This document shows positions 53,863 through 62,869 of a DNA stretch of 64,000 bases, piece by piece. The stretch is from Oceanimonas doudoroffii (lineage in GTDB: Bacteria > Pseudomonadota > Gammaproteobacteria > Enterobacterales > Aeromonadaceae): positions 62,001 through 126,000 of the forward strand of contig NZ_NBIM01000001.1 in the NCBI RefSeq assembly GCF_002242685.1, given 5' to 3'. The stretch's first letter is position 1, and each line of letters starts with the position of its first letter. The position numbers were made by a program, and so were the translations under genes. The notes beneath the pieces were generated by a model. The model was given only the letters and a program-made list of their open reading frames with translations. It searched no databases and was not told the origin of the DNA.

Positions 53863-55905
53863 ATGAGAAAACGCCGACCACCGCTTTACTCCGTGCTGGC
53901 CCTGTGGCTGTCTGTTACCCTGCCGGCCGCGGCACAGGAGTTCTACATCGAGCTGAGAGGGCCGGAAACGCCGGCGGCCGCGCCGACCCCCGCACCCGAG
54001 GTGGTGCCGGCCGCCAGCCAGCCTTCCCTGCAACGGCCGGGACGCTATGGCCCCATCACCAGCACCGACACCCTCTGGTCCATCGCCGCCCGTAATACCT
54101 CTGCGCCGGCCACGGTACAACAGACCATGGTGGCGCTCTATTATCTCAATCCTGGCGCCTTTGTGCGGGGCAATATCAATTATCTGCAGCGAGGCGCCAG
54201 CCTGCGCCTGCCCACCCTGACCCAGGCGCAACAGCGCACCCCCGCCGAGGCCGAGGCCGAGTTTCGCCGGCTGAGTCAGCAGGGCAGCCGGCGCGAGGCC
54301 CGGCCCCAGGTCGCGGCTACCCCGGCACCGGCCCGGCCGGCGACGCAGGCCGCCCCCGTGGTGGCCACACCGCCGGCCACGGCCAAACCCGCCGCGGCCC
54401 CTGCGCCCAAGGCGGCCGAGCCGGCGCCGAGTCATGGTCTGAGCGAGCCCAGGGCGGCGCAGCCACCGGCCGCCGTTGCCGAGCTGGCCAAACCGGAGCC
54501 CGCTGCCAAACCCGAGCCGGTCGCGCCCGCGGCGGCCGAAGGCAGCCTTGTCGCCGCTCCGGATCAGGCCGAGCAGGTGGCCCTGGAGCGGTTGCAGGCC
54601 CGGTTGCTGGATGAGTTGCGCGAGCAGATGGCCATGTCCAATGAGCAACTGGCCGCGCTTGCCGACAACAACCAGGCCTTGCGCAATCGCCTGAGTCAGC
54701 TCACCGCCGAGGTGAACGAGCTGAAAATGGTGCGTCTGGCCCCTGAACAGCCGGAGCCGGAAACCAAGGACGGCTGGCTGGCCGAGTTGCTGGGTCAACC
54801 CCTCAACCTGGCGCTGTTGCTGCTGTTGCCGGCATTGCTGCTGATGGCGCTGTTCACCCTGTGGTGGCGCAGCCGGCTCAAGCGGGAACTGGCCGAGCAG
54901 GAAGCGGCGTCGTCGGAGCTGATGATGGACGATGACGATAACGACTTTGGTGATCTGTTTGCCACCGAGCCGGCACGCAAGGAAGGGCAGCAGGACAATA
55001 CCGAAGCCGCTTCCCCTGCCGATGCTGCCACCGACGGCCCCAACGCCCGCGAGGAGGACGAGTCCGGCATCGACGAGGACGCCTTTGCCCGTTTTCTTGA
55101 AGAGCAGGAACGGCTGGAGGAAGAAGAGCAGCAACCCCGAGCCGAGGATGACGAGGTGCTGTTTGACGACGCTGGTGGTGAAGTGCTGTTTGATGACGCC
55201 GGTGAGCGCGCCGAGGCAGAGGTTGCCCTGGACGACGATGATGGTGAACGCCCAACGGCGCCAAAGGCGGAGCAGAGCGACGGCGGAAAGCCCCGTTTGG
55301 ACAACGCCGCCGATGACGATGAAGTTCTGAACGACGGCCTGATTGACCAGGCGCCCGCCCGTGACGACGAATCCGAGCTGGCCCTGGACGACGGCCTGTT
55401 TGACCAGGCGAGCGCCCGTGACGACGAATCCGAGCTGGCCCTGGACGACGGCCTGTTTGACCAGGCGAGTGCCCGCGACGACGAGTCCGAGCTGGCCCTG
55501 GATGACGGCCTGTTTGACAACGATGAAGCCACCACCGCCACCGAGGCGAAACGGGATTATGCCCGCTTTGCCCTTGATGCCGAGGAGGAGCCGGTGACCG
55601 ACAAGGCCGAGACGGTGGCCGCCGAACCGGTTAAGGCCAGCGCCGACCAAGCGCCCCGAAGCCGGCCGGCGAGCACCGTTCGTCCCGAGCTTGACGACTA
55701 TGCCGGGCTGCTGAGCGACGAGCAGGACACCGACATCGATCTGGATGAAGGCGGCATGGGCGCCAAGCTGGACCTGGCCCGGGCCTATATCGAAATCGAG
55801 GATGCCGACAGCGCCCGGGAACTGCTCAACGAGGCGCTGGAAAAAGGCAATGCCGAGCAACAGGCCGACGCCCGCAAACTGCTACAGCGCCTCGGCAAGC
55901 GCTGA
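53863..55905 (+). CDS. FimV/HubP-type polar hub protein
   Basis: A 680-residue inner-membrane protein that in relatives organises the cell pole (type IV pili, flagella, chemotaxis). In order: a signal peptide; a LysM-like peptidoglycan-binding region (about 60-120, YGPITSTDTLWSIAARN); a long Ala/Pro linker; a coiled coil (about 240-290); one membrane segment (LNLALLLLLPALLLMALFTL, about 310); and a very acidic cytoplasmic region with three 19-residue repeats. The conserved FimV C-terminal domain (KLDLARAYIEIEDADSAREL) ends the protein. It is shorter than most HubP/FimV proteins. Confidence 0.9.
   Translation: MRKRRPPLYSVLALWLSVTLPAAAQEFYIELRGPETPAAAPTPAPEVVPAASQPSLQRPGRYGPITSTDTLWSIAARNTSAPATVQQTMVALYYLNPGAFVRGNINYLQRGASLRLPTLTQAQQRTPAEAEAEFRRLSQQGSRREARPQVAATPAPARPATQAAPVVATPPATAKPAAAPAPKAAEPAPSHGLSEPRAAQPPAAVAELAKPEPAAKPEPVAPAAAEGSLVAAPDQAEQVALERLQARLLDELREQMAMSNEQLAALADNNQALRNRLSQLTAEVNELKMVRLAPEQPEPETKDGWLAELLGQPLNLALLLLLPALLLMALFTLWWRSRLKRELAEQEAASSELMMDDDDNDFGDLFATEPARKEGQQDNTEAASPADAATDGPNAREEDESGIDEDAFARFLEEQERLEEEEQQPRAEDDEVLFDDAGGEVLFDDAGERAEAEVALDDDDGERPTAPKAEQSDGGKPRLDNAADDDEVLNDGLIDQAPARDDESELALDDGLFDQASARDDESELALDDGLFDQASARDDESELALDDGLFDNDEATTATEAKRDYARFALDAEEEPVTDKAETVAAEPVKASADQAPRSRPASTVRPELDDYAGLLSDEQDTDIDLDEGGMGAKLDLARAYIEIEDADSARELLNEALEKGNAEQQADARKLLQRLGKR
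55330..55518 (+). repeat. 57-bp tandem repeat in the hub-protein gene
   Basis: Three full 57-bp units (55330-55386, 55387-55443, 55444-55500) and a partial fourth encode DDGLFDQASARDDESELAL-type repeats. Units 2 and 3 are almost identical in DNA, which suggests recent copy-number change. The period is a multiple of three, so the frame is kept. Confidence 0.95.
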
Positions 55906-56007
55906 CCCCAAGTGAACGGTGACAGCGGGAGCCGGCCGTAAGGCCGGTTCTTCATTTTGCCGTGGCAACGAGTATAATTGCCCTCCTTTTTTATCTTGGA
56001 ACTGAAT

Positions 56008-56799
56008 ATGCGCATTGCCCTTGGCATAGAGTATGACGGCAGCCGCTATTACGGCTGGCAACGGCAGCGGGAAGTCCCCAGTGTCCAGGAAGAGGTGGAA
56101 AAAGCCCTTTCAAAAATCGCCGATCATCCGGTGGAGGTGCAGTGTGCCGGTCGTACCGATGCCGGCGTGCACGGCACCGGCCAGGTGGTGCATTTCGATA
56201 CCCAGGCAACCCGGCCCGATGGCGCCTGGACCTTAGGCATGAACGCCAACCTGCCGCCGGACATCGCGGTGCGCTGGGTCAGGGCGGTGCCCGATGAGTT
56301 TCACGCCCGCTTCAGCGCCAGCGCCCGTCGCTATCGCTACATTATTTTCAATCACAATATGCGGCCCGCCATTCACGGCGCCGGGGTCAGCCATTACGCC
56401 GGCCATATCGATGCCGACAGAATGCACGCGGCCGGTCAGTGCCTGCTGGGTGAGCGGGACTTCAGTGCCTTTCGCGCGGTGCAGTGCCAGTCCAAAAGCC
56501 CCTATCGCAACATCATGCACCTTAACGTGCAGCGTTTTGGCCACTATATTGTGCTCGATATCAAGGCCAATGCCTTTCTGCACCACATGGTGCGCAACAT
56601 CACCGGCACCCTGCTCAAGGTGGGCATGGGGGAGGCCGACGGCGCCTGGGTAAAGGAGGTGCTGGAAGGCCGGGATCGCAACCTGGCCGGGGTTACCGCC
56701 AAGGCCGGGGGCCTCTACCTGGTGGGGGTCGATTACCCCGAGGAGTTTGCATTGCCCGCGACCATTCCCGGCCCGTTGTGGCTGCCGGACCAACTTTAA
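56008..56799 (+). CDS. truA: tRNA pseudouridine(38-40) synthase
   Basis: Isomerises uridines 38-40 of the tRNA anticodon arm. The 263 residues include the catalytic Asp51 in [18 protein letters not shown], the N-terminal [15 protein letters not shown] and the C-terminal [17 protein letters not shown]. The start is ATG 56008; the frame extends to 55978 but the family begins at [10 protein letters not shown]. Confidence 0.95.
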   Translation: MRIALGIEYDGSRYYGWQRQREVPSVQEEVEKALSKIADHPVEVQCAGRTDAGVHGTGQVVHFDTQATRPDGAWTLGMNANLPPDIAVRWVRAVPDEFHARFSASARRYRYIIFNHNMRPAIHGAGVSHYAGHIDADRMHAAGQCLLGERDFSAFRAVQCQSKSPYRNIMHLNVQRFGHYIVLDIKANAFLHHMVRNITGTLLKVGMGEADGAWVKEVLEGRDRNLAGVTAKAGGLYLVGVDYPEEFALPATIPGPLWLPDQL

Positions 56800-56877
56800 T
56801 TTTTATCAACCCGCGGCCGAATATATGATTTAATGGCCGCTGCGTGACAACCACGAAAAAAATGATTAAGGATTTCC

Positions 56878-57741
56878 ATGAGCTGGCTTGAGAAAATTCT
56901 CCCCAAGAACAAGAACATCGGCGTTCGCCGTCACAATATTCCGGAAGGAGTCTGGACCAAGTGCACCAACTGCGAACAGGTGCTGTATCGTGCCGAGCTT
57001 GAGCGCAATCTGGAAGTCTGCCCCAAGTGCGATCATCACATGCGCATCAGCGCCCGCAGCCGCCTCGACAAGTTCCTGGATCAGGACGGTCGCGAGGAGC
57101 TGGGCGGCGAGCTGGAGCCTCAGGACATTCTCAAGTTCAAGGATTCCAAGCGCTACAAGGATCGCATCAGTGCGGCCCAGAAAAGCAGCAACGAAAAAGA
57201 CGCCATGGTGGTCATGAAGGGCACCCTGCGCGGCCTGCCGGTGGTGGCTTGTTCCTTTGAATTCTCCTTTATGGGCGGCTCCATGGCTTCCGTGGTGGGT
57301 GCCCGTTTCGTCAAGGCGGTGGAAGCCTGCCTGGTGGAAAACCGCGCCCTGGTGTGTTTTTCCGCCTCCGGCGGTGCCCGCATGCAGGAAGCCCTGTTCT
57401 CCCTGATGCAGATGGCCAAGACCAGTGCCGCCCTGAATCGCCTGTCTGAGGCCGGCCTGCCCTACATTTCCGTGCTCACCGATCCCACCATGGGTGGTGT
57501 GTCTGCCAGCCTCGCCATGCTGGGCGATGTTAACGTGGGCGAGCCCAAGGCACTGATCGGTTTTGCTGGCCCCCGAGTGATTGAGCAGACCGTGCGCGAA
57601 AAACTGCCGGAAGGCTTTCAGCGCAGCGAGTTCCTGCTGGAGCACGGCGCCATCGACATGATCATCGATCGTCGCGAAATGCGCGATCGCCTGGCCGGCC
57701 TGATTGGCAAGCTGATGAACCAGGAGCCGCTGGAAGTCTGA
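56878..57741 (+). CDS. accD: Acetyl-CoA carboxylase carboxyltransferase subunit beta
   Basis: Beta half of the carboxyltransferase that makes malonyl-CoA with AccA. The 287 residues carry the N-terminal zinc ribbon ([10 protein letters not shown], then CPKCDHHMR) and the crotonase-like core with [21 protein letters not shown] and [17 protein letters not shown]. The folC start overlaps its stop by one base, so the two are translationally coupled. Confidence 0.97.
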   Translation: MSWLEKILPKNKNIGVRRHNIPEGVWTKCTNCEQVLYRAELERNLEVCPKCDHHMRISARSRLDKFLDQDGREELGGELEPQDILKFKDSKRYKDRISAAQKSSNEKDAMVVMKGTLRGLPVVACSFEFSFMGGSMASVVGARFVKAVEACLVENRALVCFSASGGARMQEALFSLMQMAKTSAALNRLSEAGLPYISVLTDPTMGGVSASLAMLGDVNVGEPKALIGFAGPRVIEQTVREKLPEGFQRSEFLLEHGAIDMIIDRREMRDRLAGLIGKLMNQEPLEV

Positions 57742-58994
57742 TGCACCAACCCGCAGCCCACGCACCCAGGCGGTCGCTGGCCGACTGGCTGGCGGTGCTC
57801 GAAGGCCTGAACATTGCCCATATCGAGCTGGGCCTTGAGCGCATGCAGCGAGTGGCCGGCACGCTCGGCCTGCTCAGCCTGCCGTCCCATGTCATTACCG
57901 TGGGCGGCACCAACGGCAAGGGCACCACCTGTGCCCTGCTTGAGAGCATGCTGCGCGCCGGCGGTCACAGTGTGGGGGTGTATTCCTCGCCCCACCTGCT
58001 CGACTACCGGGAGCGGGTACGCATCAACGGTGACTTTCCCGCCGAACAGGCGTTCTGCGATGCCTTTGCGGCGGTGGAAGCGGCCCGGGGCGACACGGCG
58101 CTCACCTATTTCGAGTTTGGTACCCTGGCGGCACTCTGGCTGTTTCGGGATGCACACCCGGATGTGGTGCTGCTGGAAGTGGGCCTGGGCGGCCGGCTCG
58201 ACGCCACCAATGTGGTGGACTCGGATCAGGCGGTGATTACCACCATCGCCCTGGATCACACCGACTGGCTGGGCTCCGACCGTGAAGTGATCGGCTTTGA
58301 AAAGGCGGGCATACTGCGCCCCGGCAAACCGGCGGTGTGCGGCGATCTCGATCCGCCCGCCAGCATTGCCGCCCAGGCCGACAAGCTGGGTACCCGGCTT
58401 GCCTTCAGCGGCAAGGACTTTCACTGGCAGCAGCAGGGTGACAGCTGGTGTTTTGAAGGCCAGGGGCTGGCGCTTTCCGGACTGCCGGTGCCAGGCCTGC
58501 CGCTGATGAATGCGGCCACGGCCCTGGCCACCCTGGCGGCCTCGCCCTTTAGGCTCTCTGTCGATGCCATCGTCACCGGCCTGCGTGAAGCCCGGCTGGC
58601 CGGCCGGCTGCAGCAGTTGGCGCCGAACCTGTGGGTGGATGTGGCCCACAACCCCGAGTCGGCGGCTTATCTGGCGTCCCGGCTGCAGGGCGGCGAGGGG
58701 GCCATTCACGCCGTGGTGGGCATGCTCAAGGATAAGGACATTGCCGCCACTTTGGCTCCCTTGCTGCCGTTGGTGCAACACTGGTACCCGGTCAGCCTGG
58801 GCGGCCCCAGAGGGGCCGACGGCAGTGTGCTGGCCGGCCTGCTGGGCGTTGACCGAGCTTATGCCTCGGTGAGCGAGGCCCTGCCGGTGGCGCGGAAGGC
58901 CTGTGCCGAGCATGAGCGGGTGATTGTGTTTGGCTCCTTTTTCACCGTGGCCGAGGCCCTGGCCTGGCACGCCGAACAACAAGGAAAGGACTGA
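57741..58994 (+). CDS. folC: Dihydrofolate synthase / folylpolyglutamate synthase
   Basis: Adds glutamate to dihydropteroate and then to folates. The 417 residues show the P-loop GGTNGKGTTCALLESML near residue 54, the Mur-ligase-like ATPase core with LLEVGLGGRLDATNVVD, and WVDVAHNPESAAYL in the C-terminal domain. It overlaps accD by one base and is followed after two bases by dedD. Confidence 0.95.
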   Translation: MHQPAAHAPRRSLADWLAVLEGLNIAHIELGLERMQRVAGTLGLLSLPSHVITVGGTNGKGTTCALLESMLRAGGHSVGVYSSPHLLDYRERVRINGDFPAEQAFCDAFAAVEAARGDTALTYFEFGTLAALWLFRDAHPDVVLLEVGLGGRLDATNVVDSDQAVITTIALDHTDWLGSDREVIGFEKAGILRPGKPAVCGDLDPPASIAAQADKLGTRLAFSGKDFHWQQQGDSWCFEGQGLALSGLPVPGLPLMNAATALATLAASPFRLSVDAIVTGLREARLAGRLQQLAPNLWVDVAHNPESAAYLASRLQGGEGAIHAVVGMLKDKDIAATLAPLLPLVQHWYPVSLGGPRGADGSVLAGLLGVDRAYASVSEALPVARKACAEHERVIVFGSFFTVAEALAWHAEQQGKD

Positions 58995-58996
58995 AA

Positions 58997-59674
58997 ATGG
59001 CAACCCAGTTTCAGCATCGCCTGGTGGGCACCGTGATCCTGGTGGCGCTGGGCGTCATTTTTCTGCCCGATTTGCTGGACGGCAAGCAGCCGCCCATGCC
59101 GGAGCAGGCGGTGAGCATTCCCCTGCGGCCGGAGCTGGAACCTCCCCAGGAGGCCCCGGCGTCCGGGCCCGAGGCGGCGTCCGCCGAGCCGGCCGCCACG
59201 GCATCGGCGGAAAGCTGGACCCTGGAAGAGGTAAGGGAAGCGCCGCCAGCGCCACCCAAACCCGAGCCGCAGGTGGTCAGCGCGCCCAAGCCCCAGCCGG
59301 TCGCCGAGGTGAAGCCGTCAGCGCCCAAGCCGGCCCCGGTGATCAAGCCGGTCGAGCCCAAGCCGCAACCGGCCCCGGTGATCAAGCCGGTTGCGCCGAC
59401 GCCGCAGCCCGCACCCCAGATCAAGCCAGTGGCGCCCGCCGCCGGGGCTGATCATGTTGTGCAGCTGGGTGCCTTTCGCAGTGCCGACAACGTCAATGCT
59501 CTGGTGAGAAAACTGCAGGCGGCGGGCTATCGGGTGCAAACCTCACCTTCGGTGCCGCGTCAGGGTGAGCTGAATCGGGTTTGGGTGGGACCGGATGCCA
59601 AGGCACGGCTGCAACAGCAGCTGCCGGCCCTGGAACGGCTCACCGGCCTCAAGGGCCGCGTGATGGCTCAATAA
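58997..59674 (+). CDS. dedD: SPOR-domain protein DedD
   Basis: A 225-residue inner-membrane division protein. One N-terminal membrane segment (GTVILVALGVIFLPDLL) is followed by a Pro/Ala/Lys-rich spacer with repeated KPAPVIKPVEPKPQP units. The C-terminal SPOR domain (about 150-225, HVVQLGAFRSADNVNALV) binds denuded glycan at the septum. In enterics cvpA and purF follow; here a terminator and a convergent gene come next. Confidence 0.9.
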   Translation: MATQFQHRLVGTVILVALGVIFLPDLLDGKQPPMPEQAVSIPLRPELEPPQEAPASGPEAASAEPAATASAESWTLEEVREAPPAPPKPEPQVVSAPKPQPVAEVKPSAPKPAPVIKPVEPKPQPAPVIKPVAPTPQPAPQIKPVAPAAGADHVVQLGAFRSADNVNALVRKLQAAGYRVQTSPSVPRQGELNRVWVGPDAKARLQQQLPALERLTGLKGRVMAQ

Positions 59675-59706
59675 AAAATTCCGGCCTCGCGCCGGAATTT
59701 TTTTAA
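59673..59706 (+). terminator. Bidirectional terminator between dedD and tusE
   Basis: AAAAAATTCCGG, loop, CCGGAATTTTTTT. The right T-tract runs into the tusE stop codon. Confidence 0.92.
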
Positions 59707-60032
59707 ATACACTTCACCGGTTTGGGCAGGCCCGCCAGTTTGGTGGCCTGCTTGGCCGGTCCCTTGGGAAACAGCCGGTACAGGTAACGGCTGTTGCCCT
59801 TGTCTTCACCCAGCTCCTTGGCCATGGCCTTCACCAGCGCGCGTATCGCCGGCGAGGTGTTGTATTTCAGGTAAAAGTTGCGCACAAACTGAATCACCTC
59901 CCAGTGTTCCGGGGTCAGGGTAATGCCTTCCTGCTCGGCCAGGACTTCCGCCATGGCCGGCTGCCAGTCCTGATGGTGTTTCAAGTAGCCCTGGGCGTCG
60001 GTATCGACCGGGCGGCCTTCAAATTCAAGCAT
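59703..60032 (-). CDS. tusE: TusE/DsrC-family sulfurtransferase
   Basis: A 109-residue member of the DsrC/TusE family that takes sulfur from TusBCD and passes it to MnmA for 2-thiolation of tRNA wobble uridine. The conserved penultimate cysteine is present (LPKPVKCI), while the second cysteine of true dissimilatory DsrC is absent. Other family markers are [12 protein letters not shown] and [12 protein letters not shown]. It works on the same tRNA position as MnmC, also in this window. Confidence 0.93.
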   Translation of the reverse strand: MLEFEGRPVDTDAQGYLKHHQDWQPAMAEVLAEQEGITLTPEHWEVIQFVRNFYLKYNTSPAIRALVKAMAKELGEDKGNSRYLYRLFPKGPAKQATKLAGLPKPVKCI

Positions 60033-60058
60033 GCTCTCTCCTCATTTTGCCGCCCATT

Positions 60059-62182
60059 TTACTCAAGGGCCGTGTCTTGTGCATCTTCACGTACGCCGCC
60101 CGCCAGCTGATAGAGATCGTTGACCAGCAGCGCCATGTTGTTGTGCAGCTGACGGGTGAGGATTTGCCATTCGTCTTCGCTGCTATTCACCATGGCCGGC
60201 AGCGGTGGCTGCGCCGGCAGAGGCACGCCGCGGCGCAGGGCGTCGGCGGCGGTACAGAGGCGCTGGTTCAGCCCGTTGACAAAGGCATCGGGCAACCCCT
60301 GTCGGTGGGCGCCGAGGGCCGAGAGGTAAGACAGCAGGGTGTGATTGCGATAGGCGATTTCAAAACACAGGTTGAGCCAGTGTTTCGACACCGGCTCCAC
60401 CCGAATATTTTGCCAGGCCTGGGCCAGCTGGTTGTCGGCCAGATGGGCCTGCTTGCGGGCAATGCGGTAGGCCAGGTTTTCCGGCGGCATGTCGTCGCCC
60501 TGGTGGCTGATGGCACAGAGATAACCGGCGTTGGCCTCCATGGCGTCCGCCAGTAGCCGGGGCAGGTGGCGACGTTGCCAGTCGGGCCAGATAAACCACA
60601 CCGCCACAAAGGCCAGGGCACAGCCGGCCAGGGTGTCGAGCAGGCGCGGCAGCAGCACCGGATCCCGTGCGATCCCCTGCAGGTTAAAGGCCAGCAGCAC
60701 AAACAGGGTGATAAAGCACACCGCCCAGCTGTAATGCACCCTTACCTGGGTAAAGAACACAAAGGCGCACACCAGCAGGATCACCAGCTGGCTTTCCACC
60801 GACGGAAACAGCCACAGCAGCGGTGCTCCGGCGGCAATGCCGGCCAGGGTCCCAAGAGTACGTTCGGTCAGGCGTTGGCGGGTAGCGCTGAAGCTGGGCT
60901 GACACACAAACAGAATGGTCAGCAATATCCAGTAGCCCCGTTCCAGCTCCAGCGCGGTGACCAGGCCGTAGCCCAGGGCAAAGCAGGCGCTCAGGCGCAC
61001 GCCGTGACGAAACAAAATGGCATTGGGGTTGAGCAGGGCGCGCAGCCGCTCACCAAAGGACTGGGGCGCCGGCCGGGCGAGCTCGGCCCGGGCGGTCGGG
61101 GCCTCGCGGCCGTCTCGGGCGGTCAGGGCCTCGGCCCGAAGCAGGGCCTGGTGCACGTGCTCCATGTTGCGGGTCAGAAACCGAAGCGGGCTCATCAGCT
61201 CGGGGGAATAGTGGCGGCGCAGATGGCTGTAGTCGAGCTGATCCTTGAGTGCCGACAGCTCCCAGGCGATGCGCCGGCCGGACTGGTAGGGGCGGTGGGT
61301 GAGAATGGCCAGCCCCAGGCGGTAACAGGCTTCTCCCAGCTCCGCCAGCAGGATCTGATAGCCGGCCAGCACCTCGGCCCGCTCCAGCGCCTGATTAAGC
61401 TGCTGATAGGAATAATGGCTGGACGCGGCCCGCTCATGCATGCCCTGCACCAGCAGGTGCAGTTCCAGCAGCCGGGCCAGTTCGGCATCCCGCTCGCCGC
61501 CATGCAGGCGCCGGTTAAGGATTTGCTTGCTCAGCTCCAGGTTGTTGACCAGTTGAATATTGAGCTGGGCCAGCTGATGGCGCAGCCCCTGGTGCAGCTC
61601 GTCGGGGCTGTCGAAAAAGCGTGACTTGGCCAGCAGGTAGCGGGACAGGGCAAAATAACACTGGGCCAGCTGTTCGTGCACCGGCTTGTAGGGCCAGGCC
61701 AGCAGCACCAGCCATGAACACAGCCCGTACCAGGCGGCGCCGGCGGTCAGCAGTATCGGCTGATACCAGAAGCCGGGACTGTCCACATGGCCCTGCATGG
61801 CGTAGATGGACACCAGCAGGATGCCAAAGCCGAGCTTGCCGGCGGCCTGGCCCCAGGCGCCGGCCAGGATCAGGCCAAAGGTGACCAGCACCAGCACGGG
61901 ACCAAACAGCCAGGGGATGTCAATCAGGGCGGTGACCCCGGTAATCGCCACAAAAAAGCACAACAGGCCCAGCAGCAGCAGCCCCAGGCGCCGGCCGGGA
62001 CGTTGATCGGTTTCGCTCAGTGCCCCGGCCATGGCCCCCAGGCTAAGGGTCACCGCCGCCGGCACCTGCTCCAGCCACCAGCCCGCCAGCAGCAGGCTGG
62101 CCATCGCCAGCAACACCTTGAGGGCGAAGAAAAAATGACCATCGGTAAAGAGGCGTCGCAGCCACTGGCTGGCAGGGGACAT
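60059..62182 (-). CDS. yccS: YccS/FUSC-family inner-membrane protein
   Basis: A 707-residue protein with two sets of hydrophobic segments (about 20-140 and 390-510), each followed by a soluble region; this is the FUSC/YccS layout. Typical runs are GALSETDQRPGRRLGLL near the start and RLTERTLGTLAGIAAGAPL in the second membrane set. Relatives are proposed aromatic-acid or fusaric-acid exporters, but the role of YccS is unproved. It lies 26 bp upstream of tusE on the same strand, so the two may be co-transcribed. Confidence 0.88.
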   Translation of the reverse strand: MSPASQWLRRLFTDGHFFFALKVLLAMASLLLAGWWLEQVPAAVTLSLGAMAGALSETDQRPGRRLGLLLLGLLCFFVAITGVTALIDIPWLFGPVLVLVTFGLILAGAWGQAAGKLGFGILLVSIYAMQGHVDSPGFWYQPILLTAGAAWYGLCSWLVLLAWPYKPVHEQLAQCYFALSRYLLAKSRFFDSPDELHQGLRHQLAQLNIQLVNNLELSKQILNRRLHGGERDAELARLLELHLLVQGMHERAASSHYSYQQLNQALERAEVLAGYQILLAELGEACYRLGLAILTHRPYQSGRRIAWELSALKDQLDYSHLRRHYSPELMSPLRFLTRNMEHVHQALLRAEALTARDGREAPTARAELARPAPQSFGERLRALLNPNAILFRHGVRLSACFALGYGLVTALELERGYWILLTILFVCQPSFSATRQRLTERTLGTLAGIAAGAPLLWLFPSVESQLVILLVCAFVFFTQVRVHYSWAVCFITLFVLLAFNLQGIARDPVLLPRLLDTLAGCALAFVAVWFIWPDWQRRHLPRLLADAMEANAGYLCAISHQGDDMPPENLAYRIARKQAHLADNQLAQAWQNIRVEPVSKHWLNLCFEIAYRNHTLLSYLSALGAHRQGLPDAFVNGLNQRLCTAADALRRGVPLPAQPPLPAMVNSSEDEWQILTRQLHNNMALLVNDLYQLAGGVREDAQDTALE

Positions 62183-62291
62183 GGCGTGTCTCGGTAATAA
62201 AGGGGGCTCTGCCGATAATACTCGACCGTGGGCCGGGGCGCATGCACTGCGGCACTTGGTGGGCGTTTTTTGCCTGATTCAGCGGGCCGAA

Positions 62292-62765
62292 CTAGTCATG
62301 GTCACCGATGGGCACCTCGGTGGTGTATTTCATGTTATCGAGCAGCAGGTAGCTTTCCGCCGAGGCGACGTTATCCATGCTGAGTATTTTCTCGCTGAGA
62401 AAGTCGGAATAGCTCTCCAGGCTGGGGGCCACGATTTTCAGGATCACGTCCTTGTCGCCGGCGATGGCCCAGCATTCGGTCATCAGGCGGTAGTGCCGAA
62501 TCTGTTCCCTGAACGCTGCTTTCGATTCCTGGCTGACATCCCGCACCTTGATGATCACCACGGCGTGCACGGTCAGCCCGAGCTTGCGGTGATCCAGCAG
62601 GGCGACGTAATGATGAATATAGCCCTCCTGCTCCAGCCGCTTTACCCGGCGGTGGCATTGGGAAGGAGACAGGTTGACCAGCTCCGAGAGCTGGGCGTTG
62701 GAGAAGGTGGCGTCCTGTTGCAGCAGTCGCAGAATTGTCAGATCAAATTTGTCGAGAGCATTCAT
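62292..62765 (-). CDS. Lrp/AsnC-family transcriptional regulator
   Basis: A 157-residue regulator. The N-terminal helix-turn-helix (NAQLSELVNLSPSQCHRRVKRLE, about 22-44) is followed by an AsnC/RAM ligand-binding domain (about 65-150, with AIAGDKDVILKIVAPSLESY). The start is ATG 62765, ten bases after AAGGA; the ATG at 62774 is too close to that site. Target unknown. It lies between yccS and a broken porin gene, both on the same strand. Confidence 0.88.
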   Translation of the reverse strand: MNALDKFDLTILRLLQQDATFSNAQLSELVNLSPSQCHRRVKRLEQEGYIHHYVALLDHRKLGLTVHAVVIIKVRDVSQESKAAFREQIRHYRLMTECWAIAGDKDVILKIVAPSLESYSDFLSEKILSMDNVASAESYLLLDNMKYTTEVPIGDHD

Positions 62766-62869
62766 CGGGCCCATATCCTTAACAGTATGCCGCGCCCCGA
62801 ACGGCGCTGCCCGCGCAGTGTATCTCACGGGTACCGGCCCGTCAGCGCCGGCACCTTGAAAATGCGAGC

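Noticed and set aside
53788..55860. 690-residue open frame antisense to the hub-protein gene
   Set aside because: Glycine- and valine-rich mirror of the acidic and Ala/Pro-rich hub protein; no start signal or domain.
59011..59424. Gly/Ala-rich open frame antisense to dedD
   Set aside because: Mirror of the Pro/Lys repeat spacer of DedD; not a gene.
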